Origin: Kineothrix sp. MB12-C1
GTDB taxonomy: Bacteria > Bacillota > Clostridia > Lachnospirales > Lachnospiraceae
Reading direction: 5' to 3'
NCBI RefSeq assembly: GCF_030863805.1
Contig: NZ_CP132957.1
Span: 1,426,001 to 1,490,000 of the forward strand
DNA length: 64,000 nucleotides
In this document: positions 1 through 8,721 of the stretch, one piece after another
Numbering within the stretch: the stretch's first letter is position 1
Layout of the letters: each line of letters starts with the position of its first letter
Program-made: the position numbers and the translations under genes
Notes under the pieces: model-generated
Told to the model about the DNA's origin: nothing
Database searches by the model: none
Seen by the model: the letters and a program-made list of their open reading frames with translations, nothing else

Positions 1-287
1 AGGGACTCGAACAGCTCCTGCCTGCTGTTTTTTATCTTTCCTACCATCAATCCGCTGCTTATCTCGTCATATAGAAAATCATCATCGGCAAAATTAGTTT
101 CTATCGCAACATTACCATCCTCTTCAAATACGACAGTAAAGATTCCGCCGACCTCTTCCGTAAAAAGCACACAGATAATATGCAACTCATCCTTAATCGA
201 CTGTGGAATCCCGGCGAATTTCTCATTAAAATAATATTTCTGCTCATAGGAATTCGCACCGCATAAAACAATTCTATTCTCTTCCAT
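1..287 (-). CDS. DUF6145-like protein, 3' end beyond window
   Basis: A minus-strand reading frame opens with ATG at 287 and stays open to the window edge, giving 95 codons without a stop. The product starts MEENRIVLCGANSYEQKYYF and contains the acidic, hydrophobic-alternating stretch FTEEVGGIFTVVFEEDGNV. It resembles, from memory, the short Lachnospiraceae proteins annotated as DUF6145, of unknown function. A ribosome binding site (AAAGGAG) lies about 15 nt upstream, a little far. The C terminus is cut off by the window edge. No signal peptide or membrane segment is visible, so it is probably cytosolic. The family name is moderately sure; function is unknown. Confidence 0.7.
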   Translation of the reverse strand, partial: MEENRIVLCGANSYEQKYYFNEKFAGIPQSIKDELHIICVLFTEEVGGIFTVVFEEDGNVAIETNFADDDFLYDEISSGLMVGKIKNSRQELFES

Positions 288-390
288 ATCCAGTTGAAAA
301 TACTCCTTTCACACTCGTTCAACCAACAAAGATATATAATTACAAAATCCATAACCTCACTCATTTACACGTATTTCGATAACGCTAGCC

Positions 391-617
391 GGATTTCCCG
401 GGGCAGTTTAGTTTTCTTTCCCTTCGCAAGCAGTTTATATTTTCTTAATGAAATGCTCGGAACCCAGGGCAAACGGCGCATGGATGCGACGTTTAGGAAG
501 CACGGTACAAGGATGTACCTTGCTTCCGCCCCGGACACTATCAAAAGTCCCTCCATTTCATTTAGAAAATGACAACTGCGCGCACGGAAGGAAAACTAAA
601 GCTGCCATGGGAAATCC
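391..617. other. Cloverleaf-like structured inverted-repeat element
   Basis: Two arms of about 64 nt, 391-455 and 554-617, are reverse complements with few mismatches. Paired blocks are 391-399 with 609-617, 402-406 with 602-606, 407-416 with 591-600, 430-435 with 574-579, 439-444 with 565-570 and 445-455 with 554-564. The 98-nt interior folds into further hairpins: 471-475/490-494 with 477-480/485-488; 496-502/521-527 with 504-509/514-519; and 533-536/547-550. The whole resembles a closed stem carrying a multi-branch head. It sits downstream of birA, between it and the DUF6145-like gene. It may be a structured RNA or a mobile palindromic repeat. It is not an ordinary terminator, which would be a single stem with a T-run. 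Confidence 0.75.
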
Positions 618-667
618 CTCCCAACCTAAATAAATCACATATAAACTTTATATCAATTATATATCTT

Positions 668-1648
668 TTAAACATATCCAAAGAGTCCCCGCACCGATAC
701 TTCCCCCGCATACACTTCCACGATCCTCTTATCTTCAAGTTCCACCAACAGCTCTCCCATTGCATTAATTCCTCTTGCAATTCCGTGGAATTCACCTTTG
801 GGATCCAATACTCTTACTTCTTTATTATAATTAACGAGATGTTTATTATACTCATCTAAAATACCGCTGACATCCTCTGTCTGTAAATATTTTTCGTAGT
901 ATTTTTCAAAATATTTTAGTACCATCTGCAGAAGTTCGGCACGCGGCCACTGTCTTCCACTCTCCAGATAAAGAGAGGTCGCGGTTTCCTTAATATCATC
1001 GGGGAACTCGTCCAAGTTCACGTTAATACCAGTACCGATTACTACATGCTGGATATATTCGGGCTCAACATTCATCTCCGTCAGAATTCCACAGACCTTC
1101 CTCCCATTTACGACGATATCATTCGGCCACTTAATACCTGCTTCCAGATTACCAAGCGCCGAAATAGCCTTCACAACAGCCAGCGCCATAACGAGCGTGA
1201 GGCCTGATGCCTTATTGGGGGCAAATTCCGGGCGTAGCAAGAGTGTGAAATAAATATCCTTACCGGCTGGAGAGCACCAACCCCTTCCCCGCCTTCCTCT
1301 GCCTGCATTCTGCTTATCGGCTACAGCGATCGTTCCATGGGGTGCGCCCTCCTCTGCCAAACGCTTCGCATCGGCATTGGTAGAACCCGTTTCATCATAA
1401 TAATAAATTGTATTGCCCGCCCACTTATTATGAATACGGCTCTTTAATTCACTGAAAGAAAGGACATCCGGATTTTCCTTTAATTTATATCCTTTATTCT
1501 GAACTGCCTCTATGACGTAACCCTCTTCTTTTAACTGATTGATAACTTTCCAGACCGCTGTTCTGGACACGCCAAATCGTTCACAAAGTTCCTGTCCTGA
1601 GACATATTCCGTACTTTCCCGAAGAAGTATCAAAATCTCTGTTTTCAT
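668..1648 (-). CDS. birA: Biotin-protein ligase and biotin repressor BirA
   Basis: The 326-residue product activates biotin with ATP and transfers it to the acceptor lysine of biotin-dependent carboxylases. The two-domain form also represses biotin genes. A winged helix-turn-helix occupies about residues 1-60 ([18 protein letters not shown]). The catalytic domain follows, with the biotinoyl-AMP loop GRGRRGRGW at 116-124 and KWPNDI at 173-178, then a small C-terminal beta domain. The ATG overlaps the stop of the upstream carbamoyltransferase gene by 4 nt (ATGA), so the two are translationally coupled. Length and motifs are typical of bifunctional class II BirA. Repressor activity is inferred from the HTH. 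Confidence 0.95.
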   Translation of the reverse strand: MKTEILILLRESTEYVSGQELCERFGVSRTAVWKVINQLKEEGYVIEAVQNKGYKLKENPDVLSFSELKSRIHNKWAGNTIYYYDETGSTNADAKRLAEEGAPHGTIAVADKQNAGRGRRGRGWCSPAGKDIYFTLLLRPEFAPNKASGLTLVMALAVVKAISALGNLEAGIKWPNDIVVNGRKVCGILTEMNVEPEYIQHVVIGTGINVNLDEFPDDIKETATSLYLESGRQWPRAELLQMVLKYFEKYYEKYLQTEDVSGILDEYNKHLVNYNKEVRVLDPKGEFHGIARGINAMGELLVELEDKRIVEVYAGEVSVRGLFGYV

Positions 1649-2646
1649 TCCACCTCTAAAACTCCAATCGTTGCTGCCATCACTGCCTTAATCGTGTGCA
1701 TGCGATTCTCTGCCTCTTGAAATACAATAGATGCCGGTGATTCGAATACCTCATCCGTCACTTCCATTTCTGTAATACCGAACTTTTCTCCCATTTCTTT
1801 CCCGATTGCCGTCTTCAAATCGTGAAAAGCAGGAAGGCAATGCATAAATACCGCCTTTTCCCCGGCATTTTCCATTACCTTACGATTCACCTGATAAGGG
1901 GAAAGCTCATCGATACGTTCTGCCCATACTTCATCGGGTTCACCCATAGATACCCACACGTCCGTATAAATAACATCTGCCCCTTTGGTTCCTTCTTCTA
2001 CATTTTCGGTCAGCGTAATCGTTGCATCTGTAACAGCCGCTATTTTTTTACATTCCTCCACAAGGGATTTCTCAGGGAAATATTTCTCTGCTGTACATGC
2101 GGTGAAATGCATTCCCATTTTCGCACATGCTACCATCAATGAATTCCCCATATTATATCTCGCGTCGCCCATATAAGTCAATTTGATACCTTTCAAATAG
2201 CCGAAATGTTCACGAATCGTCAAAAGGTCTGCAAGCATCTGAGTGGGATGGAATTCATTCGTTAACCCATTCCATACCGGTACCCCGGCATATTTCGCCA
2301 ACTCTTCAACAACCGCCTGTCCATAACCGCGATACTCTATTCCTTCATACATACTGCCAAGCACTCTTGCCGTATCCGCAATACTTTCTTTTTTCCCAAT
2401 TTGAGAACCAGCCGGATCCAGGTAAGTCGTTCCCATTCCAAGGTCATTTGCCGCCACTTCAAAAGCACATCTCGTCCTCGTACTCGTTTTTTCGAATATC
2501 AGTGCCACATTCTTTCCCCTGTGCCATTGTGTCAGTATCCCCTTTTTCTTTTTCTCCTTTAACTTTGCCGATAAGTCCAGCAAATATGTAATCTCTTCCG
2601 GTGTGAAATCCAACAGCTTTAAAAAATGACGTCCCTTTAAGTCCAT
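1645..2646 (-). CDS. argF: Ornithine carbamoyltransferase
   Basis: The 333-residue enzyme exchanges carbamoyl phosphate plus ornithine with citrulline plus phosphate. The carbamoyl-phosphate site STRTR is at 55-59, followed by [11 protein letters not shown] and the active-site segment [10 protein letters not shown]. The HCLPAFHD form is common in catabolic (arginine deiminase, ArcB) enzymes as well as clostridial ArgF, and no other arginine gene is adjacent, so the direction in vivo is undecided. It is the first gene of a two-gene unit with birA, overlapping by 4 nt. The ribosome binding site is AAGGCAGGAAG upstream of ATG at 2646. No truncation is seen. Confidence 0.93.
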   Translation of the reverse strand: MDLKGRHFLKLLDFTPEEITYLLDLSAKLKEKKKKGILTQWHRGKNVALIFEKTSTRTRCAFEVAANDLGMGTTYLDPAGSQIGKKESIADTARVLGSMYEGIEYRGYGQAVVEELAKYAGVPVWNGLTNEFHPTQMLADLLTIREHFGYLKGIKLTYMGDARYNMGNSLMVACAKMGMHFTACTAEKYFPEKSLVEECKKIAAVTDATITLTENVEEGTKGADVIYTDVWVSMGEPDEVWAERIDELSPYQVNRKVMENAGEKAVFMHCLPAFHDLKTAIGKEMGEKFGITEMEVTDEVFESPASIVFQEAENRMHTIKAVMAATIGVLEVE

Positions 2647-2693
2647 GTTTTCTTCCTGCCTTTCCTAAATATGACGGTATCGTTACAGTATCA

Positions 2694-2734
2694 TAAAATT
2701 CCGGCAGTCGGAAACCTTTTTCCAACTGCCGGAA
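2694..2734 (-). terminator. Intrinsic terminator of the nfeD-SPFH unit
   Basis: Arms 2699-2714 and 2719-2734 form a 16-bp stem with one internal non-Watson-Crick pair, which is a U-G wobble in the minus-strand transcript. On that strand the stem is followed by TTTTA, as expected for a terminator of the SPFH gene ending at 2827. Confidence 0.8.
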
Positions 2735-2785
2735 CCGATAAACTTTGTTTCTTTATTTTTCAGAATTATTGTAACAGTTCGGTCT

Positions 2786-2822
2786 TCTTACGGTCAGCGC
2801 AGCAAATGCGCAGACCTGCTGA
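2786..2822. repeat. REP-like palindrome, copy A
   Basis: Stem arms 2792-2801 (GGTCAGCGCA) and 2807-2816 (TGCGCAGACC) enclose a 5-nt loop, with one mismatch. The same unit recurs at 14719-14754 and 46551-46584. Each copy directly abuts the 3' end of a minus-strand gene. No T-run follows, so it is not a simple terminator. Confidence 0.8.
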
Positions 2823-2826
2823 ATAG

Positions 2827-3750
2827 TTACGAATTATTATCCGTACTAATTTCTTTCATGGAAGAAACCAGCCCCGCAATTCCCTGAATCTCAGAAGGAA
2901 TAATAATCTTGGTAGCCTTTCCATCTGCTGCTTTGGCAAACGCTTCCAGACTCTTAAGCGTAAGTACCGCCTGATCAGCACCAGCCTCACGTATCATACG
3001 AATACCGTCCGCTGTCGCCTTCTGTACGGTAAGGATAGCTTCCGCCTCACCCTCCGATTCACGAATCCTTTTCTCTTTTTCTGCTTCAGCGCGAAGAATT
3101 GCTGATTGCTTATTCGCTTCCGCTTCCAGAATCACAGATTCTTTCTTACCTTCTGCTACGAGAACCGTAGACTTCTTCTCACCTTCCGCACGTAAGATAG
3201 ATTCACGGCGTTCACGTTCTGCCTTCATCTGCTTCTCCATCGCATCCTGAATAGCAGCCGGAGGAATAATATTCTTAAGCTCCACGCGATTTACCTTAAT
3301 CCCCCACGGGTCTGTCGCTAAATCAAGAGACGCTCTCATCTTCGTATTAATAATTTCCCTGGAAGTGAGAGTCTGGTCTAACTCCATATCACCGATAATG
3401 TTACGAAGGGTCGTTGCCGTCAAGTTCTCAATTGCCAGGATTGGCTTCTCCACACCATACGCAAACAGTTTCGGGTCTGTAATCTGGAAAAATACAACCG
3501 TATCGATGCGCATTGTTACGTTATCTTTCGTAATAACCGGCTGCGGCGGGAAATCCGCTACCTGCTCTTTTAAATTTATCTTTTTTGCAACTTTATCGAT
3601 AAATGGAATTTTAAAATGAAGTCCTACCGACCATGTACTTTGGTAAGCGCCCAATCTCTCCAGAACAACTGCATTCGCCTGAGGTACAATCTTAATACAA
3701 GATATTACAAGTAAAATAAAAATAATTATAAGTATCGCTACTGCTAACAT
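2827..3750 (-). CDS. SPFH/Band 7 (stomatin-like, QmcA) membrane protein
   Basis: A 307-residue stomatin/prohibitin-family protein. An N-terminal membrane helix (about residues 1-20, LAVAILIIIFILLVISC) anchors it. It is followed by the Band 7 domain (QANAVVLERLGAY to about 170) and a long charged helix rich in Ala/Glu (EGKKESVILEAEANKQSAIL), the usual oligomerising coiled coil. Such proteins form membrane-scaffold rings. The ATG at 3750 is chosen because AGGAGG lies 6 nt upstream; a longer frame from 3780 would overlap nfeD. It is the second gene after nfeD, an arrangement typical of the SPFH/NfeD partnership in bacteria. Confidence 0.92.
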   Translation of the reverse strand: MLAVAILIIIFILLVISCIKIVPQANAVVLERLGAYQSTWSVGLHFKIPFIDKVAKKINLKEQVADFPPQPVITKDNVTMRIDTVVFFQITDPKLFAYGVEKPILAIENLTATTLRNIIGDMELDQTLTSREIINTKMRASLDLATDPWGIKVNRVELKNIIPPAAIQDAMEKQMKAERERRESILRAEGEKKSTVLVAEGKKESVILEAEANKQSAILRAEAEKEKRIRESEGEAEAILTVQKATADGIRMIREAGADQAVLTLKSLEAFAKAADGKATKIIIPSEIQGIAGLVSSMKEISTDNNS

Positions 3751-3751
3751 A

Positions 3752-4195
3752 TTAATCCTCCTCTTTCCTCTCCTCAACAATAAGTTTCACACCATTAATA
3801 GCCACTACCATTACTACACTTCCTACTGCCAGCCTCACATCTTCTCTGGATGCCCGTGCAGACCACTCGAGCCCGCCGACCGTCACCTGTCCTGTTCCCT
3901 GCAGATTATCAATCTCACCAGTAACAATCGCCTGCTTCCCTACAAGACTCTCCGCATTGGTCTTTATCCTGTCCTTATTAAAATACTTCACCGCAATCGG
4001 TCTCGTAAAATAAAGAAGTACAAGTGACACCAGTAAAAATAAAACAACTTGAAGGGTTAACGGAGCATTAAATAGCGAAGCTATTACTGCAACAAGCGCG
4101 CCGCCCGCAAACCAGATAGTCGTAAGTCCTAAAGTCCCTATCTCTATTATTATAAACAGAACCAGCACACTCAACCACAAAATCGTATCATTCAT
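3752..4195 (-). CDS. NfeD-like membrane protein
   Basis: A 147-residue protein with three closely spaced hydrophobic segments at about 5-28, 30-44 and 48-64, followed by a soluble C-terminal OB-fold-like region (GKQAIVTGEIDNLQGTGQV, then WSARA) of about 65 residues. This is the short NfeD1b type found next to stomatin-like genes. It probably binds or tunes the SPFH scaffold encoded 1 nt downstream. The stop (3752-3754) lies next to the start of that gene, so the two are certainly co-transcribed. The biochemical function is not established for this class. Confidence 0.88.
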   Translation of the reverse strand: MNDTILWLSVLVLFIIIEIGTLGLTTIWFAGGALVAVIASLFNAPLTLQVVLFLLVSLVLLYFTRPIAVKYFNKDRIKTNAESLVGKQAIVTGEIDNLQGTGQVTVGGLEWSARASREDVRLAVGSVVMVVAINGVKLIVEERKEED

Positions 4196-4275
4196 ATTCA
4201 GTCTCCCTTCTATGTCCTTCTATTATATTACTATATTTTAGCGTTTTATTCAATATTACTTATAGGAAAGATAGG

Positions 4276-4323
4276 ATAAATAAAATAAAGGTTTTGCGTA
4301 TACCTCGTACACACAAAACCTTT
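4276..4323 (-). terminator. Intrinsic terminator after the SleB-like gene
   Basis: A perfect 10-bp stem, 4287-4296 with 4314-4323 (AAAGGTTTTG type), is followed on the minus strand by TTTATTTTATTTA. It lies 14 nt after the stop of the hydrolase gene. Confidence 0.88.
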
Positions 4324-4336
4324 ATCACTTATCTTT

Positions 4337-5566
4337 TTACCAAAATACATGATCACCGATTACAATTCCATCACGGGCCCCGGCACGTTTAAAGTGAGTT
4401 GCTGTTCCTACGTTGGTAGCTCCGTCAATCGCATCTTGAGCAGCCTTGATACAGCCTTCCGGAATATTTCCTTCATAAACTCTCGCAACTTTCCCATTAA
4501 GCGCCGGCGGAAACTGCCCTGAAGCATAAATCACTCCGGTAATAGAATTGGGATATGCACCGCTCCGTACACGGTTCATTACAACAGCTCCTACTCCCAG
4601 ATGGCCTTCATATCCCTGATTGCCCGCTTCACAGTAGATCAAAGCAGCGAGGAGTCTTGTATCATCTGCTCCCACAACAACTGCCCCCTGGTTGGCCGTG
4701 CGCTTCGCTTTGGCCTCTGCTTCTGCCTTTTCTCTCGCCTGAATCGCACTCATGGTCTCACCTTCATCAATATGGAAATCCAAATCTACGAATTCTGAGG
4801 AGACATAACCTATTTCATCGTCATATGCAACGCTAATCCACTCATCATTAATAACTTCAATCACTTCCAGCTCGTCATCTTGTGCCATTAACACATATAC
4901 GCCGGCATCTACACTCGGCTCCTTACGAACCCGCAAGGCATCCGTTTCTATTGTTACGATCAGATTCCCCACTTCTTCTGCCATTTTCTCGGCTTCCTCA
5001 TCGAAGAAGAGGTATTCGTCCTTGGCCCAGCCTACCAGATCACCGGATTGTAATTTCGTCCACCCTTCCTTGCGCTCTAATATCCTGCCGCCACAGTCCT
5101 TATATAACAGACCGACTTTCTCAGACTCTTCGTCCGCTTCCATTCTCACATTCAAGGCATTCTGTACATCCGCCATTACAAGGTTCGATGATGCTTTTGG
5201 AGTCTCTGCTTTTGATGCTGCGTCTCCTGCTGCATTATCACGCCTTAATGTGTCCGCATTTAAATTACCTTCTTTTAATGCAAGCTCTTTTCCTTCTTCA
5301 ATTGTTATACCTTCCGTCGAAGCCTCAATAGCATCGTTTGCTTCCGTAACGCTTCCTGACGTATCTTTTACATCCTTTTCCGCGCCAAGCTCCATACTGG
5401 GGTTAAGAATCTTAGCAACTCCGGCATTCAATGATTCCAGATATTCCTTGCTGCCTTGCGTATTATCACTTGCTATAACTGTAATGCTCCTATCCTCCGC
5501 TAACATTAACATCAGACCAAGCAATATACTTAACAAAGCATAAATAGGCTTTTTATTTCTTGACAT
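4337..5566 (-). CDS. SleB-family cell wall hydrolase with two SH3 domains
   Basis: A 409-residue exported protein. ATG at 5566 is chosen because GGAGGG lies 7 nt upstream and it is followed directly by a basic, hydrophobic signal sequence (MSRNKKPIYALLSILLGLML). After a low-complexity acidic linker come two bacterial SH3 domains, about 131-195 (NVRMEADEESEKVGLLY) and 204-265 (LRVRKEPSVDAGVYVL), a charged Ala/Glu helix, and a C-terminal SleB hydrolase domain of about 110 residues (ALIYCEAGNQGYEGHLGVG, HFKRAGARDG). SleB domains cleave peptidoglycan, classically spore cortex. The SH3 modules bind the wall. The gene is monocistronic, with its own promoter and terminator. Spore versus vegetative role is not decided by sequence. 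Confidence 0.88.
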   Translation of the reverse strand: MSRNKKPIYALLSILLGLMLMLAEDRSITVIASDNTQGSKEYLESLNAGVAKILNPSMELGAEKDVKDTSGSVTEANDAIEASTEGITIEEGKELALKEGNLNADTLRRDNAAGDAASKAETPKASSNLVMADVQNALNVRMEADEESEKVGLLYKDCGGRILERKEGWTKLQSGDLVGWAKDEYLFFDEEAEKMAEEVGNLIVTIETDALRVRKEPSVDAGVYVLMAQDDELEVIEVINDEWISVAYDDEIGYVSSEFVDLDFHIDEGETMSAIQAREKAEAEAKAKRTANQGAVVVGADDTRLLAALIYCEAGNQGYEGHLGVGAVVMNRVRSGAYPNSITGVIYASGQFPPALNGKVARVYEGNIPEGCIKAAQDAIDGATNVGTATHFKRAGARDGIVIGDHVFW

Positions 5567-5676
5567 TTTTATTCCCTCCAAGTCTATATCTTGTATCAAA
5601 AGCAATCGATACAAAACACTTCCTTTCTGCTATCATATGTAATTATTACAAATTTGTTAAATTTATTACGGGAATA

Positions 5677-5705
5677 ATAATAACAAATGAAGCAGTTATT
5701 GTCAA
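5677..5705 (-). promoter_or_regulatory. Sigma-A promoter of the SleB-like gene
   Basis: On the minus strand TTGACA (5700-5705) is separated by 17 nt from TATTAT (5677-5682), about 110 nt before the start codon. This vegetative-type promoter suggests expression outside sporulation. Confidence 0.75.
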
Positions 5706-5815
5706 GTTTATGCCATTTTTCTAATTCTTATACAAGATTTAAGCCGAAATTGATAGGACTTTTTTCCGTATTTCTCCATAATTATTACAAAATAATTATA
5801 ATTTGTTTCATAGTT

Positions 5816-6610
5816 TTACAACCTTTGGGATTTCTCCACGCAGGCTCCGAGTGCCTCCATAATAGCAGAACGCATCCCTCTTTCTTCCAGTACCCTAACA
5901 CCTTCAATCGTTGTACCTCCCGGGGAGCAGACCATATCCTTCAGCTCTCCCGGATGGATTCCTGTCTCCAATACCATCTTCGCCGCTCCCAGTACCGCTT
6001 GGGCTGCGAATTCATATGCCTGCTTTCTGGGCATTCCGGCCGCTACTGCCCCATCTGCCATAGCTTCAATGAACATAAATACATAGGCAGGAGAACTACC
6101 GGAAACGGCTCCGGCGGCATCCATCAGACGCTCCGGAATCGATACTGCCTTCCCGAAGCTTCCCATAAGCCTCAGGCAAAATTCTTCCTCCTCTTTCGTC
6201 ACTCCGGCATTCGTACATACCGCTGTACAGCCTTCTCCCACGAGTGCCGGGGTATTCGGCATACAACGGATTAGTTTCACTTCCTTGGCAAAACTTTTCT
6301 CGATCCATTCCATCGTCTTACCTGCTGCAATACTGATAATAAGCTTGTCTGACGTAATTTCATCCTTGATCTCTTCGATAATCTCAGGGAAGAAGATCGG
6401 TTTCACCGCCAGAACAATAACTTCAGATTCTGCCGCTATTTGCCTATTATCATTTACAACATGAATACCGAATTCTTCCTTTATCCGTTCCATCGTAGAA
6501 ACAGTCTTCGCTGAACCGAGAATATCCTCCGGCAATACGATATTTTCCCGCAACATTCCCCCGATAATAGCTTTAGCCATATTTCCAAGTCCGATAAATC
6601 CTATTTTCAT
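5816..6610 (-). CDS. proC: Pyrroline-5-carboxylate reductase
   Basis: A 264-residue NAD(P)H-dependent enzyme that makes proline from 1-pyrroline-5-carboxylate, the last step of proline synthesis. The N-terminal Rossmann motif is MKIGFIGLGNMAKAIIGG. The middle contains VLAVKP and RCMPNTPALVGEG, and the C-terminal dimerisation domain carries GSSPAYVFMFIEAMADGAV and SPGGTTIEGV. The ATG at 6610 is preferred because it matches the family N terminus; an in-frame ATG at 6622 would sit only 1 nt from the AAAGG sequence. It is the last gene before a 250-nt gap and lies downstream of the TrmH-type gene. Confidence 0.95.
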   Translation of the reverse strand: MKIGFIGLGNMAKAIIGGMLRENIVLPEDILGSAKTVSTMERIKEEFGIHVVNDNRQIAAESEVIVLAVKPIFFPEIIEEIKDEITSDKLIISIAAGKTMEWIEKSFAKEVKLIRCMPNTPALVGEGCTAVCTNAGVTKEEEEFCLRLMGSFGKAVSIPERLMDAAGAVSGSSPAYVFMFIEAMADGAVAAGMPRKQAYEFAAQAVLGAAKMVLETGIHPGELKDMVCSPGGTTIEGVRVLEERGMRSAIMEALGACVEKSQRL

Positions 6611-6634
6611 TTTAATAACCATGCCTTTCTCACA

Positions 6635-6692
6635 GCCTGCAAACTTTGAGCCGCAGGCACAAATTTGCGTGTGAAAAGTTCATTTTTCACAC
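6635..6692. other. Two small hairpins between trmH and proC
   Basis: Stems 6635-6640/6653-6658 (GCCTGC/GCAGGC) and 6669-6677/6684-6692 (GTGTGAAAA with TTTTCACAC) fill the short gap. Neither is followed by a clear minus-strand T-run, so they may stabilise or attenuate the transcript. Confidence 0.45.
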
Positions 6693-6701
6693 TATCTCCT
6701 T

Positions 6702-7532
6702 TCAAATACCCTCTCTCTGGCGTGTCACCTCATAGACCAGAAGCGAAGCACTCACCGCAGCATTCAGCGACTCCACTTCCCCCTTCATGGGAATTTTAAT
6801 ATATTCATCCGCCGTCTCAGCTAATGCCGCAGATAACCCGTTTCCTTCATTCCCGATCAGGAAAGCGGCACCGCTCCTATAATCACATTGATAATAGCTT
6901 TTTTCCCCTTTCAAATGAGCTGCATATGTCTGAATCCCGTTTCTTTTTAACTTTTCTACCGTCTGCACTATATCTTCCACATAAAGAAAAGGGACACGAT
7001 ATACCGATCCCATCGTAGAGCGTATTGTCTTCGGATTGTAGATATCCACCGTATCCTTACTCATAATCACTCCTGTCACCCCCGCGCCTTCTCCTGTACG
7101 TATAATCGTACCCAGATTGCCGGGATCTTGTAGTGATTCTAACATAAGAAAGAGAGGAATGCCTTCTTTTTTCATTATATCCTCAAAGGAATAATGAAAC
7201 TGCTTTAAAATGCATAATATCCCTTGCGGCGTCTGGGTATCCGATATTTTGGTGAAGACATCATCGTTAGCGGTTTCATAACCGCACCGTTTTAACTTTT
7301 CCCGCACAGCCGTTGCCGCTTCCCCTACGGATGTACTTTTGCTTTTCTCTCCTTCTCCAAGAGACCTTAAAAAGCTTTCCGATACGTAGACTTCCTGAAT
7401 ATAGGAGTCCGGCGCCTCCAGGAACATCTTTATCCCTTCAGCAATAAAAACGCCCTCTTTTCGTCTCTGTCCTGCCTTCTTATTGAGCTGAACAATATTT
7501 TTCACCTTTTTATTTGTTATACTCGTTATCAT
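6702..7532 (-). CDS. TrmH/SpoU-family RNA 2'-O-methyltransferase
   Basis: A 276-residue SAM-dependent RNA ribose methyltransferase. An N-terminal substrate-binding region (VKNIVQLNKKAGQRRKEGVF) precedes the knotted SPOUT domain with its three motifs: ESLQDPGNLGTIIRTGEGAG, FLIGNEGNGLS, and IPMKGEVESLNAAVSASLL near the C terminus. The arrangement fits rRNA 23S G2251-type (RlmB) or YsgA-like enzymes, but the target nucleotide cannot be told from sequence. It is upstream of proC and downstream of pfkA, separated from each by small hairpins. Confidence 0.88.
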   Translation of the reverse strand: MITSITNKKVKNIVQLNKKAGQRRKEGVFIAEGIKMFLEAPDSYIQEVYVSESFLRSLGEGEKSKSTSVGEAATAVREKLKRCGYETANDDVFTKISDTQTPQGILCILKQFHYSFEDIMKKEGIPLFLMLESLQDPGNLGTIIRTGEGAGVTGVIMSKDTVDIYNPKTIRSTMGSVYRVPFLYVEDIVQTVEKLKRNGIQTYAAHLKGEKSYYQCDYRSGAAFLIGNEGNGLSAALAETADEYIKIPMKGEVESLNAAVSASLLVYEVTRQREGI

Positions 7533-7557
7533 CCATTACCACCTATTATTTACAACA

Positions 7558-7586
7558 GGCGGACCAGCACTTTCATGCAGTCCGCC
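7558..7586 (-). terminator. Hairpin after pfkA, likely weak terminator
   Basis: A 7-bp GC-rich stem (GGCGGAC 7558-7564, GTCCGCC 7580-7586) lies 37 nt after the pfkA stop. The following minus-strand sequence TGTTGTAAAT is only moderately T-rich, so read-through to the methyltransferase gene is likely. Confidence 0.5.
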
Positions 7587-7623
7587 ATATAAAACTTGTA
7601 ACCGTCCGATACCCTTATTAAAT

Positions 7624-8601
7624 TTACATCGATAAAGCTCTGCTTACCTCAAACTGGTATTCATTGATATTTTTTTCCATTGCCAACGCTTCTTCTATAT
7701 CGAAATCTTTAAATTCTCCCTTTTGGTAAGCGATTACCCGGTTCGTCTTCTTGCCCTCACAAATGAGATCCGCAGCATAAGCTCCCATTATGGATGCATA
7801 GAAGCGATCCTTGCAAGTAGGACTTCCGCCCCTTTGCATATAGCCCAAAATCGTAGCCCTCGTCTCAATACCGGTTGCCGCTTCAATTCTTCTCGCCATG
7901 GAGGTAGAATGCCCTATACCCTCTGCATTGATAATGATATGATGGGTCTTTCCTCTTTTTCTATTATTAATAATATTATTGATGATGCTCTGTTCGTTAT
8001 AATCATATTTTTCTGGAAGGAGGATATCCTCTGCACCGTTTGCCACACCGCACCATAAAGCGATGAATCCTGCATTTCTTCCCATTACTTCGATAATACT
8101 GCATCGCTCATGAGAGGATGAAGTATCCCGCACCTTATCGATGGCCTGCATCGCTGTATTGACTGCCGTATCGAATCCAATCGTATAGTCGGTACAAGCA
8201 ATATCCAGGTCGATGGTTCCCGGTATTCCAACAGTATTGATTCCTTGCTTCGAAAGATCCTGAGCTCCCCGATAGGAACCGTCTCCGCCAATTACCACGA
8301 CACCATCGATTCCATGCTTTCTACATATATCAGCCGCCTTCGCTTGACCTTCTTCTGTCCTGAACTCAGCGCAACGCGCTGTTCCGAGAATCGTACCGCC
8401 TCTTTGGATCGTATCGGAAACACTATTTCTCTCCAAATCTATAATTTCTTCATTCAAAAGTCCCTGATAGCCTTTTTTAATACCTTTCACCTTTACTCCA
8501 TTGGCTAATGATTTTCTTACCACTGCACGAATCGCAGCATTCATACCCGGCGCATCACCGCCACTTGTCAATATTCCGATTGTCTTAATTTCTTTTGCCA
8601 T
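7624..8601 (-). CDS. pfkA: ATP-dependent 6-phosphofructokinase
   Basis: A 325-residue glycolytic enzyme that phosphorylates fructose 6-phosphate to fructose 1,6-bisphosphate. The ATP loop GGDAPGMNAAIR is near residue 14. GGDGS at 105-109 has the glycine that marks ATP rather than pyrophosphate use. The catalytic TIDxD segment is at 129-133, followed by TIGFDTAVNTA and EVMGRNAGFIALW, which bind sugar phosphate. Here the catalytic motif reads TIDLD instead of the more usual TIDND. Length is that of bacterial PfkA (about 320). dnaE lies 120 nt upstream in the same direction, so dnaE-pfkA may be partly co-transcribed, as is common in Firmicutes. Confidence 0.95.
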   Translation of the reverse strand: MAKEIKTIGILTSGGDAPGMNAAIRAVVRKSLANGVKVKGIKKGYQGLLNEEIIDLERNSVSDTIQRGGTILGTARCAEFRTEEGQAKAADICRKHGIDGVVVIGGDGSYRGAQDLSKQGINTVGIPGTIDLDIACTDYTIGFDTAVNTAMQAIDKVRDTSSSHERCSIIEVMGRNAGFIALWCGVANGAEDILLPEKYDYNEQSIINNIINNRKRGKTHHIIINAEGIGHSTSMARRIEAATGIETRATILGYMQRGGSPTCKDRFYASIMGAYAADLICEGKKTNRVIAYQKGEFKDFDIEEALAMEKNINEYQFEVSRALSM

Positions 8602-8721
8602 TTTTACACCTCTTCCATCCGGTTTCGCAGATGCTTGATCGATAAATTAACCTCTTACATTCTACCTTGTTTCCATACCGTTTTCAATGTTTTTTCTTCC
8701 TGTTTCCAATTTTGTACGTCT

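Noticed and set aside
365-556. 63-residue minus-strand ORF inside the cloverleaf element
   Set aside because: It lies wholly within the inverted repeat, has no ribosome binding site, and its composition follows the palindrome rather than a protein.
4882-5543. Plus-strand ORFs opposite the SleB-like gene
   Set aside because: Shadow frames of an Ala/Glu-rich coding sequence; low-complexity Ser/Leu/Pro products without family features.
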